A DNA stretch of 50,744 nt from contig JAQTSK010000007.1 in NCBI GenBank assembly GCA_028711345.1, forward strand, positions 1-50,744, read 5' to 3'. The notes beneath the pieces are model-generated. The model was not told the DNA's origin and made no database searches. It saw nothing but the letters and a program-made list of their open reading frames with translations. Below are positions 18,113 through 26,785 of this stretch, piece by piece. Numbering within the stretch: the stretch's first letter is position 1; each line of letters begins with the position of its first letter. A program made the position numbers and the translations under genes. The DNA comes from Candidatus Peribacteraceae bacterium. GTDB taxonomy: Bacteria; Patescibacteriota; Gracilibacteria; Peribacterales; Peribacteraceae.

Positions 18113-18246
18113 GAAAACTATTAAATGGCTAAATTGTTCAATGGCTAAATGGTTAAACGGTTAAATGGCTGCATAGTTAGGTGACTGTATCCACCAATCA
18201 CGCGTTTTCGCTTGCGAACAATTTAACCATTGAGCCATTTAACCAT
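18113..18246. repeat. Intergenic inverted tandem repeat (TTAAATGGCTAAATGG family)
   Basis: Several imperfect copies of TAAATGGCTAAATGGTTAAA are followed about 40 bp later by inverted copies (ATTTAACCATTGAGCCATTTAACCATT). The whole can fold into a long AT-rich hairpin after the methyltransferase gene. A shorter version recurs at 25432-25495. Confidence 0.6.
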
Positions 18247-18288
18247 TCGTCCATACCACCATCTCCTCCACAACCTCCGACTCTGCGC

Positions 18289-18301
18289 TATTCTCCTCCC
18301 G
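18289..18301 (+). promoter_or_regulatory. -10-like hexamer with leaderless spacing
   Basis: TATTCT at 18289-18294, then 7 nt, then ATG 18302. No Shine-Dalgarno is present; the spacer is all pyrimidine plus one G. Confidence 0.5.
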
Positions 18302-19492
18302 ATGCGCATCCTCCAGATCACCGACGATCTCCCTCCGGCCGTCCTCGGCGGATCGGGGCGCATCGCGTGGGAAACAGCCATCGGACTCAGGAGTGCCGGA
18401 CATGACGTGCACATCCTGACTGCGGCGGAGGACGGAGTGTTCCCTGCAACCGAAGACGGCATTGCGATCCACACGATCCCCCTCCGCGGGAAACGCTTCG
18501 CACACTTCAGGAGTGTCTTCGACCGTACGCGTGAGAACGAAGTGCTGGCAGTCATCAAACAGGTGAATCCGCAGATCATCCACGCACACGGCCTCGCGTG
18601 GCAGATGGGATACCGGTGGATCGCGCCTTCGACAACACTCGGCATTCCATGCGTCTATACCGCGCACGGCGTCATGACAGCCGCCTACGGAAAAGTATTG
18701 GAACATCACCCGCATCTGTCGCACGACCTGAAAACCATGCGATGGGAATTCAACCCGCTCCGAAACTTCATGATCCGAAGCGCACTCAACCGATGTGCTT
18801 CCGTCATCTGCGTAAGCGATGCGCTCAGGATATTTTTGGCCGGCACCGGACTGCTGCATCTCGTCACCCTGCATAACGGCATCGACCTCGCGACATGGAA
18901 AGAATCGGCGTCGCGGGACGAAGCCAGAAAGAGACTGAATCTCCCGACCGACAAGTGCTGCTTCCTATTCGCCGGCCGCATCGGACACGACAAGGGCTCC
19001 ACCGCGCTCGACCTGTCGCTGCCGGACAAATCACTCCTCTTGGTCGCGGGAGACGCGCGTGACGGAATGTTTCACCGGATCAATGATCGTGCCCGCGTCT
19101 TCCCGCATCAGTCCCCCGAGCAGATGCGCCTGCTGTACTCAGCGTGCGATGCCGCCATCGTGCCGTCCGTCTACTTGGATCCCTTTCCGACCGTCTGTCT
19201 GGAAGCCATGGCCTGCAGCCGTCCGGTCATCGCGACCTGCTTCGGCGGTGCGCGGGAAGCGGTGCAAGACGGCGTCACAGGATGGCTGGTCAACCCGCAA
19301 GACACGCAAGCCCTCGGCGATCGACTGCAGTGGTGCATGGATCACCCCGACGAGGTCCGTGCAGCTGGAAGGAATGCACGTGAGCACATGGAACGGCACT
19401 TCGGAATCGACCGCTACATCGAGCGATTGCTGTCGATCTATGCGGAGGCGACGGGATCCGCAAAAGGCAGTAAGAAAGGAATGCGACAATAA
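18302..19492 (+). CDS. GT4 family glycosyltransferase
   Basis: 396 residues. The N-terminus MRILQITDDLPPAVLGGSGR is the acceptor-domain start of GT4 enzymes, and IIHAHGLAWQ and VTLHNGIDL follow. The donor domain has FLFAGRIGHDKGSTALDL and the retaining-GT pattern DPFPTVCLEAMACSRPVIAT with GGAREAVQDGVTGWLV. The longer open frame from 18230 lies in the repeat and was not used. The last residues are lysine- and serine-rich and unconserved in look. Confidence 0.82.
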   Translation: MRILQITDDLPPAVLGGSGRIAWETAIGLRSAGHDVHILTAAEDGVFPATEDGIAIHTIPLRGKRFAHFRSVFDRTRENEVLAVIKQVNPQIIHAHGLAWQMGYRWIAPSTTLGIPCVYTAHGVMTAAYGKVLEHHPHLSHDLKTMRWEFNPLRNFMIRSALNRCASVICVSDALRIFLAGTGLLHLVTLHNGIDLATWKESASRDEARKRLNLPTDKCCFLFAGRIGHDKGSTALDLSLPDKSLLLVAGDARDGMFHRINDRARVFPHQSPEQMRLLYSACDAAIVPSVYLDPFPTVCLEAMACSRPVIATCFGGAREAVQDGVTGWLVNPQDTQALGDRLQWCMDHPDEVRAAGRNAREHMERHFGIDRYIERLLSIYAEATGSAKGSKKGMRQ

Positions 19493-19507
19493 CCGCCTCG
19501 AGGAGAA

Positions 19508-19645
19508 ATTTTTTAATTTTCAATTTACAATTTTCAAAAATATCAAGGACCAATTTTCAAGTTCCAAATGCCTGTAATCGACACTATTGAAAATTGAGCC
19601 CTAAGCATTGAGCCTTATTTGAAAATTGCAAATTGGAAATTTCGA
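19508..19645. repeat. Intergenic inverted repeats between convergent genes
   Basis: AT-rich spacer with AATTTTCAATTTACAATTTTCA and, inverted, TGAAAATTGCAAATTGGAAATT, plus internal copies of TTGAGCC. It separates two convergent glycosyltransferase genes and probably works as a two-way terminator. Its sequence differs from the other intergenic repeat arrays here but its layout is the same. Confidence 0.55.
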
Positions 19646-19648
19646 CAA

Positions 19649-20830
19649 TCATTTTCGTCCGAGTCCCAATCTCTCGTACAGTTGTACATACTGCTTCGTG
19701 ATCACCCCCCACGCATACGCCCCCCGCGCAAACGCCATCGCCTTCCGACCCTTGGCACAAAGCGTCTCCGGATCACGCAGGAACGCGATGATCGCATCCG
19801 CCAAAGGCTTGAGTCGGTCCTCGGATAAGCGCTGCGGCGGATCGTAGGTGCACGCCTCGCTGTCGTAGACGGTGACCAGATCGCCGAATGAACTGTCAGG
19901 TCGCAGGAGATCGATGAGACCGCCGACACGACTCGCGATGATCGGCTTGCCCATGCCCATGGCCTCGATGCAGGAAATACTGCGGGCCTCCGCACTGGAA
20001 GGCATCAGCACCAGATCGGCATGCTGGTAGTACGGACGCAGCGTGTCATTCGCGCGACTGCCGAGCAGCGTGACATGACCCTGCAGATCGAACTCTTCAA
20101 TCAATGAACGGATGAACGGTGCCGCCCTCCCCTCCCCGATGGCGACATAATGAAAGTCGGACGTGACGCGCTGCACGAGTGCGAGCGCCTGCACCAGAAT
20201 GTGAATGCCGTTCTTGGGCACCAGTCTCCGGACGGTGAGGAGACGTTTCACCCCCTGCGGAAGAGAAGCGAATTCCGGCGGAACGGGAAGGAGCGGGTCG
20301 GGCTGCAGGAGACGCGCGTCATACCCGTTGCTGACCGCCGTGATTTTGGCTCGCGGAACAAACGCAGCCGTGAGCTCCGTGATTTCATCGCTGGTTGATG
20401 TGATGTGCGAGGCCAATCGCATGGAGACGCGCTGGCAGACCTTCACGAGGAGCGAATCGATGAAACGCGGATGTGCTTCGGGGACGATCCCTTTGCCCTG
20501 CTGCGTGAGCAGCATCGGCTTCCTCCTGATCTTCGCGATCACACTGCAGATGCAGGCGAGGCGGAAGGAGTACATGCTGTGGACGATGTCGTGACGACCG
20601 ATGATGCGCCAGAGCATCGCAACATTCCGGAAGAAGCCGGTTGGGGAGAAAGACCACGGGCAGCGGACAATCCCCCGTTCATCATCGGTGCGGGACATCG
20701 TGTTGGTGAACACGGTGACGGAATATCCCAGCGCAGTCAGTTCGCGCTTGAGGTGATACACGCACATTTCCGCGCCCCCGATGCACGGGAGGTAATCTTC
20801 GCACGTCAGCAGGACGCGGTTGCCTGTCAT
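19649..20830 (-). CDS. GT4 family glycosyltransferase
   Basis: 393 residues from ATG 20830. LLTCEDYLPCIGGAEMCVYHL opens the acceptor domain, with IVHSMYSFR and ITAVSNGYDARLL later. The donor domain has RLLTVRRLVPKNGIHILVQAL, VTLLGSRAND, and MPSSAEARSISCIEAMGMGKPIIAS, which holds the E-x7-E-like motif, then GGLIDLL. It overlaps the epimerase stop by ATGA (20827-20830), so the two are coupled. Confidence 0.82.
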   Translation of the reverse strand: MTGNRVLLTCEDYLPCIGGAEMCVYHLKRELTALGYSVTVFTNTMSRTDDERGIVRCPWSFSPTGFFRNVAMLWRIIGRHDIVHSMYSFRLACICSVIAKIRRKPMLLTQQGKGIVPEAHPRFIDSLLVKVCQRVSMRLASHITSTSDEITELTAAFVPRAKITAVSNGYDARLLQPDPLLPVPPEFASLPQGVKRLLTVRRLVPKNGIHILVQALALVQRVTSDFHYVAIGEGRAAPFIRSLIEEFDLQGHVTLLGSRANDTLRPYYQHADLVLMPSSAEARSISCIEAMGMGKPIIASRVGGLIDLLRPDSSFGDLVTVYDSEACTYDPPQRLSEDRLKPLADAIIAFLRDPETLCAKGRKAMAFARGAYAWGVITKQYVQLYERLGLGRK

Positions 20831-21798
20831 GCCGCGTGAAATGAATCCTTGTGTCGCAGGAGCCACTCGTACGTCTCCCGCAGTTGCGATGGAAGATCGA
20901 TGACCGGCCGGTACTGCAAATCCTCCGTCGTGCGGGAGATATCGGCGACCCGTCTGAACACATGATCCCACTGACGTCCGGGCTTGAGGATCGTCCCCGC
21001 AGTGTTGCCGGCGATGTTGTTGATGTGCTCCGCAAGCTCGCCGACCGTGACGTGCATGCCGGTGCCGACATTGTACGTTCTGCCTGCACTGATCGGCTTC
21101 TCTGCGGCAAGAAGCGTCGCTTCGACGGTATTGCCGACGAACGTGAAGTCCCTTCCTGCGTTCGGATCGCCGGTGATGGGGAGAGGTTCGCCGCGCATGG
21201 CAAGCGCGAAGAAATTGGGGACGACATTGCGGTAGAGACCGGGCAGTTCGCCGGGGCCGAACGAATTGAAGTATCGGAGGATGGTCGTATCCATGCCGAA
21301 GTACTCGTGGTAGAACCGGACTAAATACTCGCCGTGAAGCTTGTTAATGGCATAGGGAGTATCCAGCCGGAAGTCACGCGTGTCGACCGCGAATGAATCG
21401 GCGCTGCCGTAGACGCAGGATGAGGATGCGAAGACGAACTTCGAAACGCGTGCGCGCCTCGCGTGTTCCAACATCCTGATGGTGCCGATGCTGTTCACTT
21501 CGCAATCGATCACGGGATGATCGACGGAATTCTGGTTCGCGAAGTGCGCGGCCAGATGGAAGACGATCCGGGGCGCAACGGCGAATGCGCGCTCAAGCGC
21601 CGCCTCATCCGTCACGGACCCCCGCACCAGCGTCACCCGCGGATCATCCAGCACATCACGGGAGAGCCGCGGATCACCGGAACTGCAGTCATCGATAATG
21701 ACGAGCCTCTCCACCTTCGACGTCAAGAGGCGGCGGCAGAGCGCGGACCCGATGGCGCCGAGACCGCCGGTGATGAGGACGTTTGCTTGTTTGATCAT
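20827..21798 (-). CDS. NAD-dependent nucleotide-sugar epimerase (extended SDR)
   Basis: 323 residues from ATG 21798. The Rossmann motif is ITGGLGAIGSALCRRL. The catalytic residues are Ser in FASSSCVYG and Tyr/Lys in TPYAINKLHGE (YxxxK). YFNSFGPGE and GRDFTFVGNTVEA are UDP-glucose 4-epimerase-like blocks. An in-frame TTG at 21804 is less likely. It lies 2 bp after the 2-epimerase stop and is coupled to the downstream GT. Confidence 0.8.
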   Translation of the reverse strand: MIKQANVLITGGLGAIGSALCRRLLTSKVERLVIIDDCSSGDPRLSRDVLDDPRVTLVRGSVTDEAALERAFAVAPRIVFHLAAHFANQNSVDHPVIDCEVNSIGTIRMLEHARRARVSKFVFASSSCVYGSADSFAVDTRDFRLDTPYAINKLHGEYLVRFYHEYFGMDTTILRYFNSFGPGELPGLYRNVVPNFFALAMRGEPLPITGDPNAGRDFTFVGNTVEATLLAAEKPISAGRTYNVGTGMHVTVGELAEHINNIAGNTAGTILKPGRQWDHVFRRVADISRTTEDLQYRPVIDLPSQLRETYEWLLRHKDSFHAA

Positions 21799-21800
21799 CG

Positions 21801-22877
21801 TCAACAGGAGAGTGCGGCGAGTATACGCTCCCCCGCTTTCCCGTCCCAGAGCGGCGGGACGATCACCGCCGGATCACCGGAAGCCGCGGCAAAATCCAGA
21901 ACGGTCGTTCGATCCGTTCCCTTCGTCAGATCGATGAGCGTATTGCTCCCGCTTTCAATCGTTGACGGCCGTTCGGTGTTCAGCCGGAGTGTGAAACATT
22001 TCTTGCGGAGGAACGTCGCCTCCTCCTGCATGCCGCCGGAATCGGTGAGGATGAAGCTTGCACGCTTGATGAGGGCGAGGAATTCAATGTATCCGAGGGG
22101 ATCGATCACCGTGACGGATGGCACGAGACACGCGCTGAGATCGAACCGGCGGATGTTCTGCTGCGTGCGGCGATGCAGGGGAAGGACGACGGGGCAGCGT
22201 GTTGATACCTCGGCGATGAACCGGAGATTCCGCTCCAGATCCTCGGGACGGTCGACGTTGCTCGGTCGGTGGAGCGTGGCGATGGCGAACCTGCGGGGAA
22301 GATGCGGCGGCACCGCGGCCCGATCGATGGCCGGCTGCATCCGCACGAGCGTGTCGATCATGGTATTACCGACCAGATGAGCCGTTCCTCTTAACTGTTC
22401 ATTCTTCATGTTCCGCATGCCGGATTCCTCACTGACGAAGAGAACATCCGACAGTTGATCAATTTCAATACGATTGAGCTCTTCGGGCATCGACGTATCG
22501 AATGAGCGAAGTCCGGCCTCCACGTGACCAAGTGTGATGCCGATTGTCCTCGCGGCTCTGGCTGCGCCGACGGCGCCGTTGACATCGCCGTAGACCAGAA
22601 CGATATCCGGCTGCAATTCCTCAAGAACGGACGTCATGGCACACGCAGTGAGATCGATCACCGTCTCACGGTCGAACCCGCCTTTGATGCCGAGGTTCCG
22701 GGTCGGTGCGGGAATGTTGAGCTCCTGAAAAAACACATCGGAAAAGAGCGGATCGTAATGCTGGCCGGTGTGTACGATCAGATGCCTCATATCCTCCCTC
22801 GCTGCGATGGCATGATGCACCGCCGCGAGCTTCACGAAGTTCGGACGGGCGGAAGCGGAAGAGAGAATCGTGAGCAT
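21801..22877 (-). CDS. wecB: Non-hydrolysing UDP-N-acetylglucosamine 2-epimerase (WecB/WbpI-like)
   Basis: 358 residues from ATG 22877. SASARPNFVKLAAVHHAI, VHTGQHYDPLFSDVFF, LVYGDVNGAVGAA, GHVEAGLRSFD, PEELNRIEIDQLSD and LTDSGGMQEEATFLRKKC are the family's diagnostic blocks. It inverts C2 of UDP-GlcNAc or of a 2,3-diacetamido-uronate derivative. With the enzymes at 31-36 kb and the 6-dehydrogenase at 13.3 kb it could make UDP-ManNAc3NAcA. TACACT lies 9 nt before the ATG. An upstream in-frame ATG at 22970 lies in the repeat array and was rejected. Confidence 0.85.
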   Translation of the reverse strand: MLTILSSASARPNFVKLAAVHHAIAAREDMRHLIVHTGQHYDPLFSDVFFQELNIPAPTRNLGIKGGFDRETVIDLTACAMTSVLEELQPDIVLVYGDVNGAVGAARAARTIGITLGHVEAGLRSFDTSMPEELNRIEIDQLSDVLFVSEESGMRNMKNEQLRGTAHLVGNTMIDTLVRMQPAIDRAAVPPHLPRRFAIATLHRPSNVDRPEDLERNLRFIAEVSTRCPVVLPLHRRTQQNIRRFDLSACLVPSVTVIDPLGYIEFLALIKRASFILTDSGGMQEEATFLRKKCFTLRLNTERPSTIESGSNTLIDLTKGTDRTTVLDFAAASGDPAVIVPPLWDGKAGERILAALSC

Positions 22878-22911
22878 GACTGAAACAGTGTAGGAGGATG
22901 TTAAAAGAGGA

Positions 22912-22991
22912 ACAAACAGAGGAGGAGAGGATTGAGAAGAGGAGAGGATGAGAGGAACACTTCTTCTCATCCTCTTTTTCCTCTCATCCTC
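22912..22991. repeat. Purine/pyrimidine inverted repeat array
   Basis: GAGGAGAGGATTGAGAAG and GAGAGGATGAGAGG copies, followed by inverted CTTCTTCTCATCCTC and CCTCTCATCCTC copies, can fold into a long stem. A near copy lies at 24165-24250. Both arrays sit directly after the stop codon of a minus-strand GT gene and before the -10 of the next one, so termination or insulation is likely. Confidence 0.6.
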
Positions 22992-24149
22992 TTATCCTCC
23001 CATCGCCCCCACCACCCTCTCCATCCTCCTCTGCCACGAGAACTGCGCGATGTGTGCTCTGGCGAGACCTGCTTTCTTGCGCGCTCCCTCAGGATCATCC
23101 AGAACGAGACGGATCGCTTTTGCCAATCCTTCGCTGCTTCCCGAAGGATAGAACGTGACGAGCGACTCATCGGCGATATCCCGAAGCGGCGGGAGATCGG
23201 GGACGAGCGACGGACGTCCGCTGGCGAGATACTCGAAGAGCTGGAGCGGGGAGAACGACTGCAGGAAGAACGGATGATCGGAGTCCGGAGCCGGAAAGAG
23301 AAGAACATCGGAAGCGGCGAGAAGGGAGGGCACCTGCAGACGGCTGATGAGCCCGAGGAACGTGAGCATCGGCGTGAGTCCGTCCGGAACTGTCGCGTTC
23401 AATCGTTCTGCAACATCTGGCGGCCCTCCGGCGATCACGGAACGGAACGCAAGACCGCGCTTCCGGAGAATGTCCAATGCCACCAGCATCTCCGGTATGC
23501 CCCGCGAATGCCCCTCCACCATCAGCGTGCCGACGAACGTCAGCAGCGGAACGCCGCTTCGAACCCCGAGTGACGCACGGGTCTGATCGATGGGCGCGGT
23601 CGTCTCGAAATCCTGCAAATCGACGCCGTCACTCTCGACGATGACGGGGATATCGACGAGTCCCCCGTCCACCAGCGCCTGCCGGAGGGCTGACGTGAGG
23701 ACGACGACCAGTCTGCATCGTTTCAGTGATGTGATGAATCGCGCCGAAAGACGTTTCGGCATGTGACGCAATTCCAGAATGACGGGCAGACCGATGCGTC
23801 CCAATTCCGGCAGGAGTTCGGGGGTATTCGTGTAAATGAGATCGAAAGCGTTCCTGCGATCCGTCAGCGTCCGTTTGAGCGCGCGGCGGAAAGCCCCGAT
23901 GGTCAGCATCCCACGGAACAGACGGAAGAATGCGTCGGCGCCGCCCGGCTTCCTCATGCCGAGGCGCTCGATGGACAGCGGAGTGGAGAGCCCGTAGACC
24001 GACGTAACGGTCTCACCGTCGTCCGCCCACGGCGTGAAAATGTGCACGCTGTGACCGTTCTCCTGCAGGGCCTCCGCCACTTTCGCCACCTGATACGACC
24101 GTGCGCGATCGCTGGGCAATCGGAGGGTGGTGCAGTAGGCGATGCGCAT
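22992..24149 (-). CDS. GT4 family glycosyltransferase
   Basis: 385 residues. MRIAYCTTLRLPSDRARSYQ opens the protein and is nearly shared with the next gene upstream (MRIAYCTNVRLPSERAHGHQ), so the two are paralogues. The donor domain has LLTFVGTLMVEGHSRGIPEML, LLAASDVLLFPAP and FSPLQLFEYLASGRPSLVPDLPP. The last is the phosphate-binding/E-x(n)-E region. TACACT at 24156-24161 lies 6 nt before the ATG. Confidence 0.8.
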   Translation of the reverse strand: MRIAYCTTLRLPSDRARSYQVAKVAEALQENGHSVHIFTPWADDGETVTSVYGLSTPLSIERLGMRKPGGADAFFRLFRGMLTIGAFRRALKRTLTDRRNAFDLIYTNTPELLPELGRIGLPVILELRHMPKRLSARFITSLKRCRLVVVLTSALRQALVDGGLVDIPVIVESDGVDLQDFETTAPIDQTRASLGVRSGVPLLTFVGTLMVEGHSRGIPEMLVALDILRKRGLAFRSVIAGGPPDVAERLNATVPDGLTPMLTFLGLISRLQVPSLLAASDVLLFPAPDSDHPFFLQSFSPLQLFEYLASGRPSLVPDLPPLRDIADESLVTFYPSGSSEGLAKAIRLVLDDPEGARKKAGLARAHIAQFSWQRRMERVVGAMGG

Positions 24150-24155
24150 GGGATG

Positions 24156-24161
24156 AGTGTA
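24156..24161 (-). promoter_or_regulatory. -10-like hexamer with leaderless spacing
   Basis: On the minus strand TACACT lies 6 nt before ATG 24149. The same hexamer precedes the paralogous gene (25384-25389). Confidence 0.5.
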
Positions 24162-24164
24162 GAG

Positions 24165-24250
24165 GGACGAGGAGAGGATTGAGAAGAGGAGAGGATGAGA
24201 GGAGCACTTCTTCTCATCCTCTCATCCTCTTTTTCCTCTCATCCTCTCAA
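24165..24250. repeat. Purine/pyrimidine inverted repeat array, second copy
   Basis: Near duplicate of 22912-22991 (GAGGAGAGGATTGAGAAG then inverted CTTCTCATCCTC units). It runs into the 3' end of the upstream gene: the last residues RMRGKRG of the protein ending at 24222 are encoded by repeat units. Confidence 0.6.
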
Positions 24251-25376
24251 CGATTCTTTTCATCCTCTCCTCCCACGTATATCTCTCCACCAATGATCGG
24301 GCCCTCGCTGCGCGTGCCGCAGTTTCCTCCGGATGATCAACGATCCACGCGAGTGCTTGATTGACACTGTCCGTATCACCCGGCTTGCAGAAGACAGCGG
24401 TCTCTTCGGAAAGAACATCCCGAATGGTCGGAAGATCCGATGTGACGATCGGACGACCGCTCGCCATGTACTCGAACATCTTGAGCGGCGACATGTGCAG
24501 CCGGTAGTGGGGCAGATCCGGAAACGGCATGGCGAGGATGTCGCAGGCCACCAGCGCGGAGGGCACCTGCGATGCGGGAATTTCGCCGGTGAACCGGACA
24601 TCGTGATCGCCCAAGCCGAGAGAGGACGCGAGCGATCTGTACTGACGACAATCCGTATCCGGACCCCCGACGATGAACGCGAAGAAGCGCTTGTCTTTCG
24701 CGATGGAGCGAAGCATCGTCTCCACCCCTTTCTCCATTCCGAGGGTTTTGAGCCTCCCGACGTACCCCACCACCGTCCTGTCGGTCCGGAGATTGAATGA
24801 CTGCCTCGCGATATCCTTGGATGGGAGCGACGCATACTTCCTGAGGTTCACCGCATCACCCTCCACCATGATCTTCGCCGGTTCCACTCCCCATGCACGG
24901 AGCGCCCCCGCCATCGCCTGTGTCAGAGGAACGACCAGTGCGCAACGATTGCAGAGTGCGGTGAATGCGGAGCGGCCGAAACGAGGCAGCTGGTGCAACT
25001 CCAGAATCGTCGGAACCCCCGTATCGATCATGGTCGATAGCAACGACGGACTCCGCGTGTATGCAAGATCAAAGGAAGCGGACAGGAGCAATCTGCGGAT
25101 TCCGCGGCGCATGACCGCATTCATCCACCGGAGACCGAGGACACCGGGTAGAAACGGGGATGCGATGGGATCGAATCTGCCGATGTACTGGAGCTTCAAC
25201 GTTTTCAAGACTCCCTCGTACGTCCAGAAATCCGCACCGACGACATTCCTGCGTAACGGTGCGAGAATCGTGACTTCATGACCAAGCGTTGCCAGTGCGT
25301 TCGTCACCTCAGCGACCTGATGCCCGTGGGCACGTTCGCTGGGCAGCCGGACATTGGTGCAGTACGCGATGCGCAT
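24222..25376 (-). CDS. GT4 family glycosyltransferase
   Basis: 384 residues from ATG 25376. It is a paralogue of the downstream gene: shared start MRIAYCTNVRLPSERAHGHQ, then TVVGYVGRLKTLGMEKGVETM, LVACDILAMPFPDLP and MSPLKMFEYMASGRPIVTSDLP with the donor-binding Glu. The C-terminal RMRGKRG is made by the intergenic repeat, which moved the stop codon. The retained similarity suggests recent tandem duplication of gene plus spacer. Confidence 0.8.
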   Translation of the reverse strand: MRIAYCTNVRLPSERAHGHQVAEVTNALATLGHEVTILAPLRRNVVGADFWTYEGVLKTLKLQYIGRFDPIASPFLPGVLGLRWMNAVMRRGIRRLLLSASFDLAYTRSPSLLSTMIDTGVPTILELHQLPRFGRSAFTALCNRCALVVPLTQAMAGALRAWGVEPAKIMVEGDAVNLRKYASLPSKDIARQSFNLRTDRTVVGYVGRLKTLGMEKGVETMLRSIAKDKRFFAFIVGGPDTDCRQYRSLASSLGLGDHDVRFTGEIPASQVPSALVACDILAMPFPDLPHYRLHMSPLKMFEYMASGRPIVTSDLPTIRDVLSEETAVFCKPGDTDSVNQALAWIVDHPEETAARAARARSLVERYTWEERMKRIVERMRGKRG

Positions 25377-25383
25377 GGGAGAA

Positions 25384-25389
25384 AGTGTA
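25384..25389 (-). promoter_or_regulatory. -10-like hexamer with leaderless spacing
   Basis: On the minus strand TACACT lies 7 nt before ATG 25376. Confidence 0.5.
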
Positions 25390-25431
25390 GCAGGAGAAAA
25401 ATGGGATGGATCATACACTCCAAGCTGTCGT

Positions 25432-25495
25432 GTTAAATTGTTAAATGGCTAAATGGTTACACAGACGGAATCCGGTGTTATCCCTTAACCATGTA
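25432..25495. repeat. Short TTAAATGGCTAAATGG repeat in divergent spacer
   Basis: TTAAATTGTTAAATGGCTAAATGGTTA followed by inverted CCTTAACCATGTAGCC. It matches the array at 18113-18246 in unit sequence. It lies between two divergent genes, so a simple terminator role does not explain it here. Confidence 0.5.
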
Positions 25496-25524
25496 GCCGC
25501 ATACTCGCAACCGTCTCTCGATGC

Positions 25525-25536
25525 TATGATCCTTCC
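25525..25536 (+). promoter_or_regulatory. -10-like hexamer with leaderless spacing
   Basis: TATGAT at 25525-25530, 6 nt (CCTTCC), then ATG 25537. Confidence 0.55.
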
Positions 25537-26709
25537 ATGTCCCCACCCGCCATTCCACTGATGCGTTCGACGTTCTTCGATGAAACCCGTACGCGCGAAG
25601 CACTCGCAACATTCGTCCGGAACGCTCCCCGACTCAGCATGGGAGAACAGTGCGCTGCGTTCGAAAAATCCTTTGCCGCATTTCAAGGGCGTTCCCACGC
25701 AATCCTCGTAAATAACGGCAGTGCCGCAAACATCGGACTCATTCAGGCTCTCCTGAATCTCGGACGACTGCGGAGAGGAGATCGCGTCGGCGTATCGGCC
25801 GTGACGTGGGCGACGAACGTCATGCCGCTCATCCAGCTTGGTCTGCAGCCGGTCGCCATCGACTGTTCGGTCGATCATCTCAATATGACCTCATCCGCTC
25901 TCTATGAACACATCGGATCCATCAAAGCATTGTTCATCACCAATGCACTGGGGCTCTGCGGCGACATCCCGGCAATTGCGGAGCTCTGCCGAACTCACGA
26001 CATCCTGCTGCTGGAAGACAACTGCGAATCCCTCGGCACGCGCATCGGAGGGACGCTGCTCGGCAACTTCGGCGTAGCATCGACCTTCTCATTCTTCGTC
26101 GGCCATCACCTCTCGACCATTGAAGGAGGCATGATCTGCACGGACGATCCTGAACTGGCGGCAATGGTAACGACAGTTCGTGCACACGGCTGGGATAGAA
26201 ACCTTCCTGCCAAGCGACAGATTGCGCTGCGAAAAGAGCATGGCATTGATGAGTTCCATGCCCGGTACACATTTTACGACTTGGCGTACAACATCCGGCC
26301 TACCGAAATCACCGGATTTCTCGGTAATACGCAGCTCCCTCTACTGGATGCGACCATCGAAAAGCGGGAGCGGAATTTCCGTCGGTTCAGGGAAGCGATG
26401 ACGACACTCCCCGACCGCTATCATCCGCTGAACTGCGGACACATCGAACGCGTCTCCGGTTTCGCGATGCCGTTGGTCGCGAGGACGGCGAACATTCTGC
26501 GGGAGACCATGGAGCGCTTCACGCGGGAAGGAGTGGAGATACGTCCCATGATCGCCGGCGACATCACACTGCATCCCTTCTGGAAGAAGTACGGCTTGCC
26601 TGAAGCCGTCTGCCCGGGGGCTCGCACCATCCATGAATGCGGCATGTACGCCCCCAACAATCCCGACCTCACCGATGACGAAGTATCACTCATCTGCTCT
26701 CTACTCTGA
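25537..26709 (+). CDS. colD: ColD-like sugar 3-dehydratase (His-type DegT/DnrJ family)
   Basis: 390 residues with the fold motifs of DegT/DnrJ/EryC1 enzymes: LVNNGSAANIGLIQAL, VSAVTWATNVMP, LLLEDNCESLGTRIGG. The PLP-anchoring Lys is replaced: the block reads FFVGHHLSTIEGGM with His190/His191. This is the hallmark of PMP-dependent 3-dehydratases such as ColD (GDP-4-keto-6-deoxymannose 3-dehydratase). The adjacent gmd makes exactly the ColD substrate, so a GDP-3,6-dideoxyhexose route (colitose-like) is the natural reading. A ColC-type epimerase/reductase is not evident, although one of the unassigned SDR proteins might fill the role. An RfbH/SpnQ-type CDP substrate is less likely given gmd and no adjacent ferredoxin-type gene. 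Confidence 0.8.
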   Translation: MSPPAIPLMRSTFFDETRTREALATFVRNAPRLSMGEQCAAFEKSFAAFQGRSHAILVNNGSAANIGLIQALLNLGRLRRGDRVGVSAVTWATNVMPLIQLGLQPVAIDCSVDHLNMTSSALYEHIGSIKALFITNALGLCGDIPAIAELCRTHDILLLEDNCESLGTRIGGTLLGNFGVASTFSFFVGHHLSTIEGGMICTDDPELAAMVTTVRAHGWDRNLPAKRQIALRKEHGIDEFHARYTFYDLAYNIRPTEITGFLGNTQLPLLDATIEKRERNFRRFREAMTTLPDRYHPLNCGHIERVSGFAMPLVARTANILRETMERFTREGVEIRPMIAGDITLHPFWKKYGLPEAVCPGARTIHECGMYAPNNPDLTDDEVSLICSLL

Positions 26710-26785
26710 CGACCGTGCTGCTACACTGTCCCTTGGATTCTTCCGGCTCCTTTGATTCCTCTACTTCTTCTGTTTCCTCTCATAT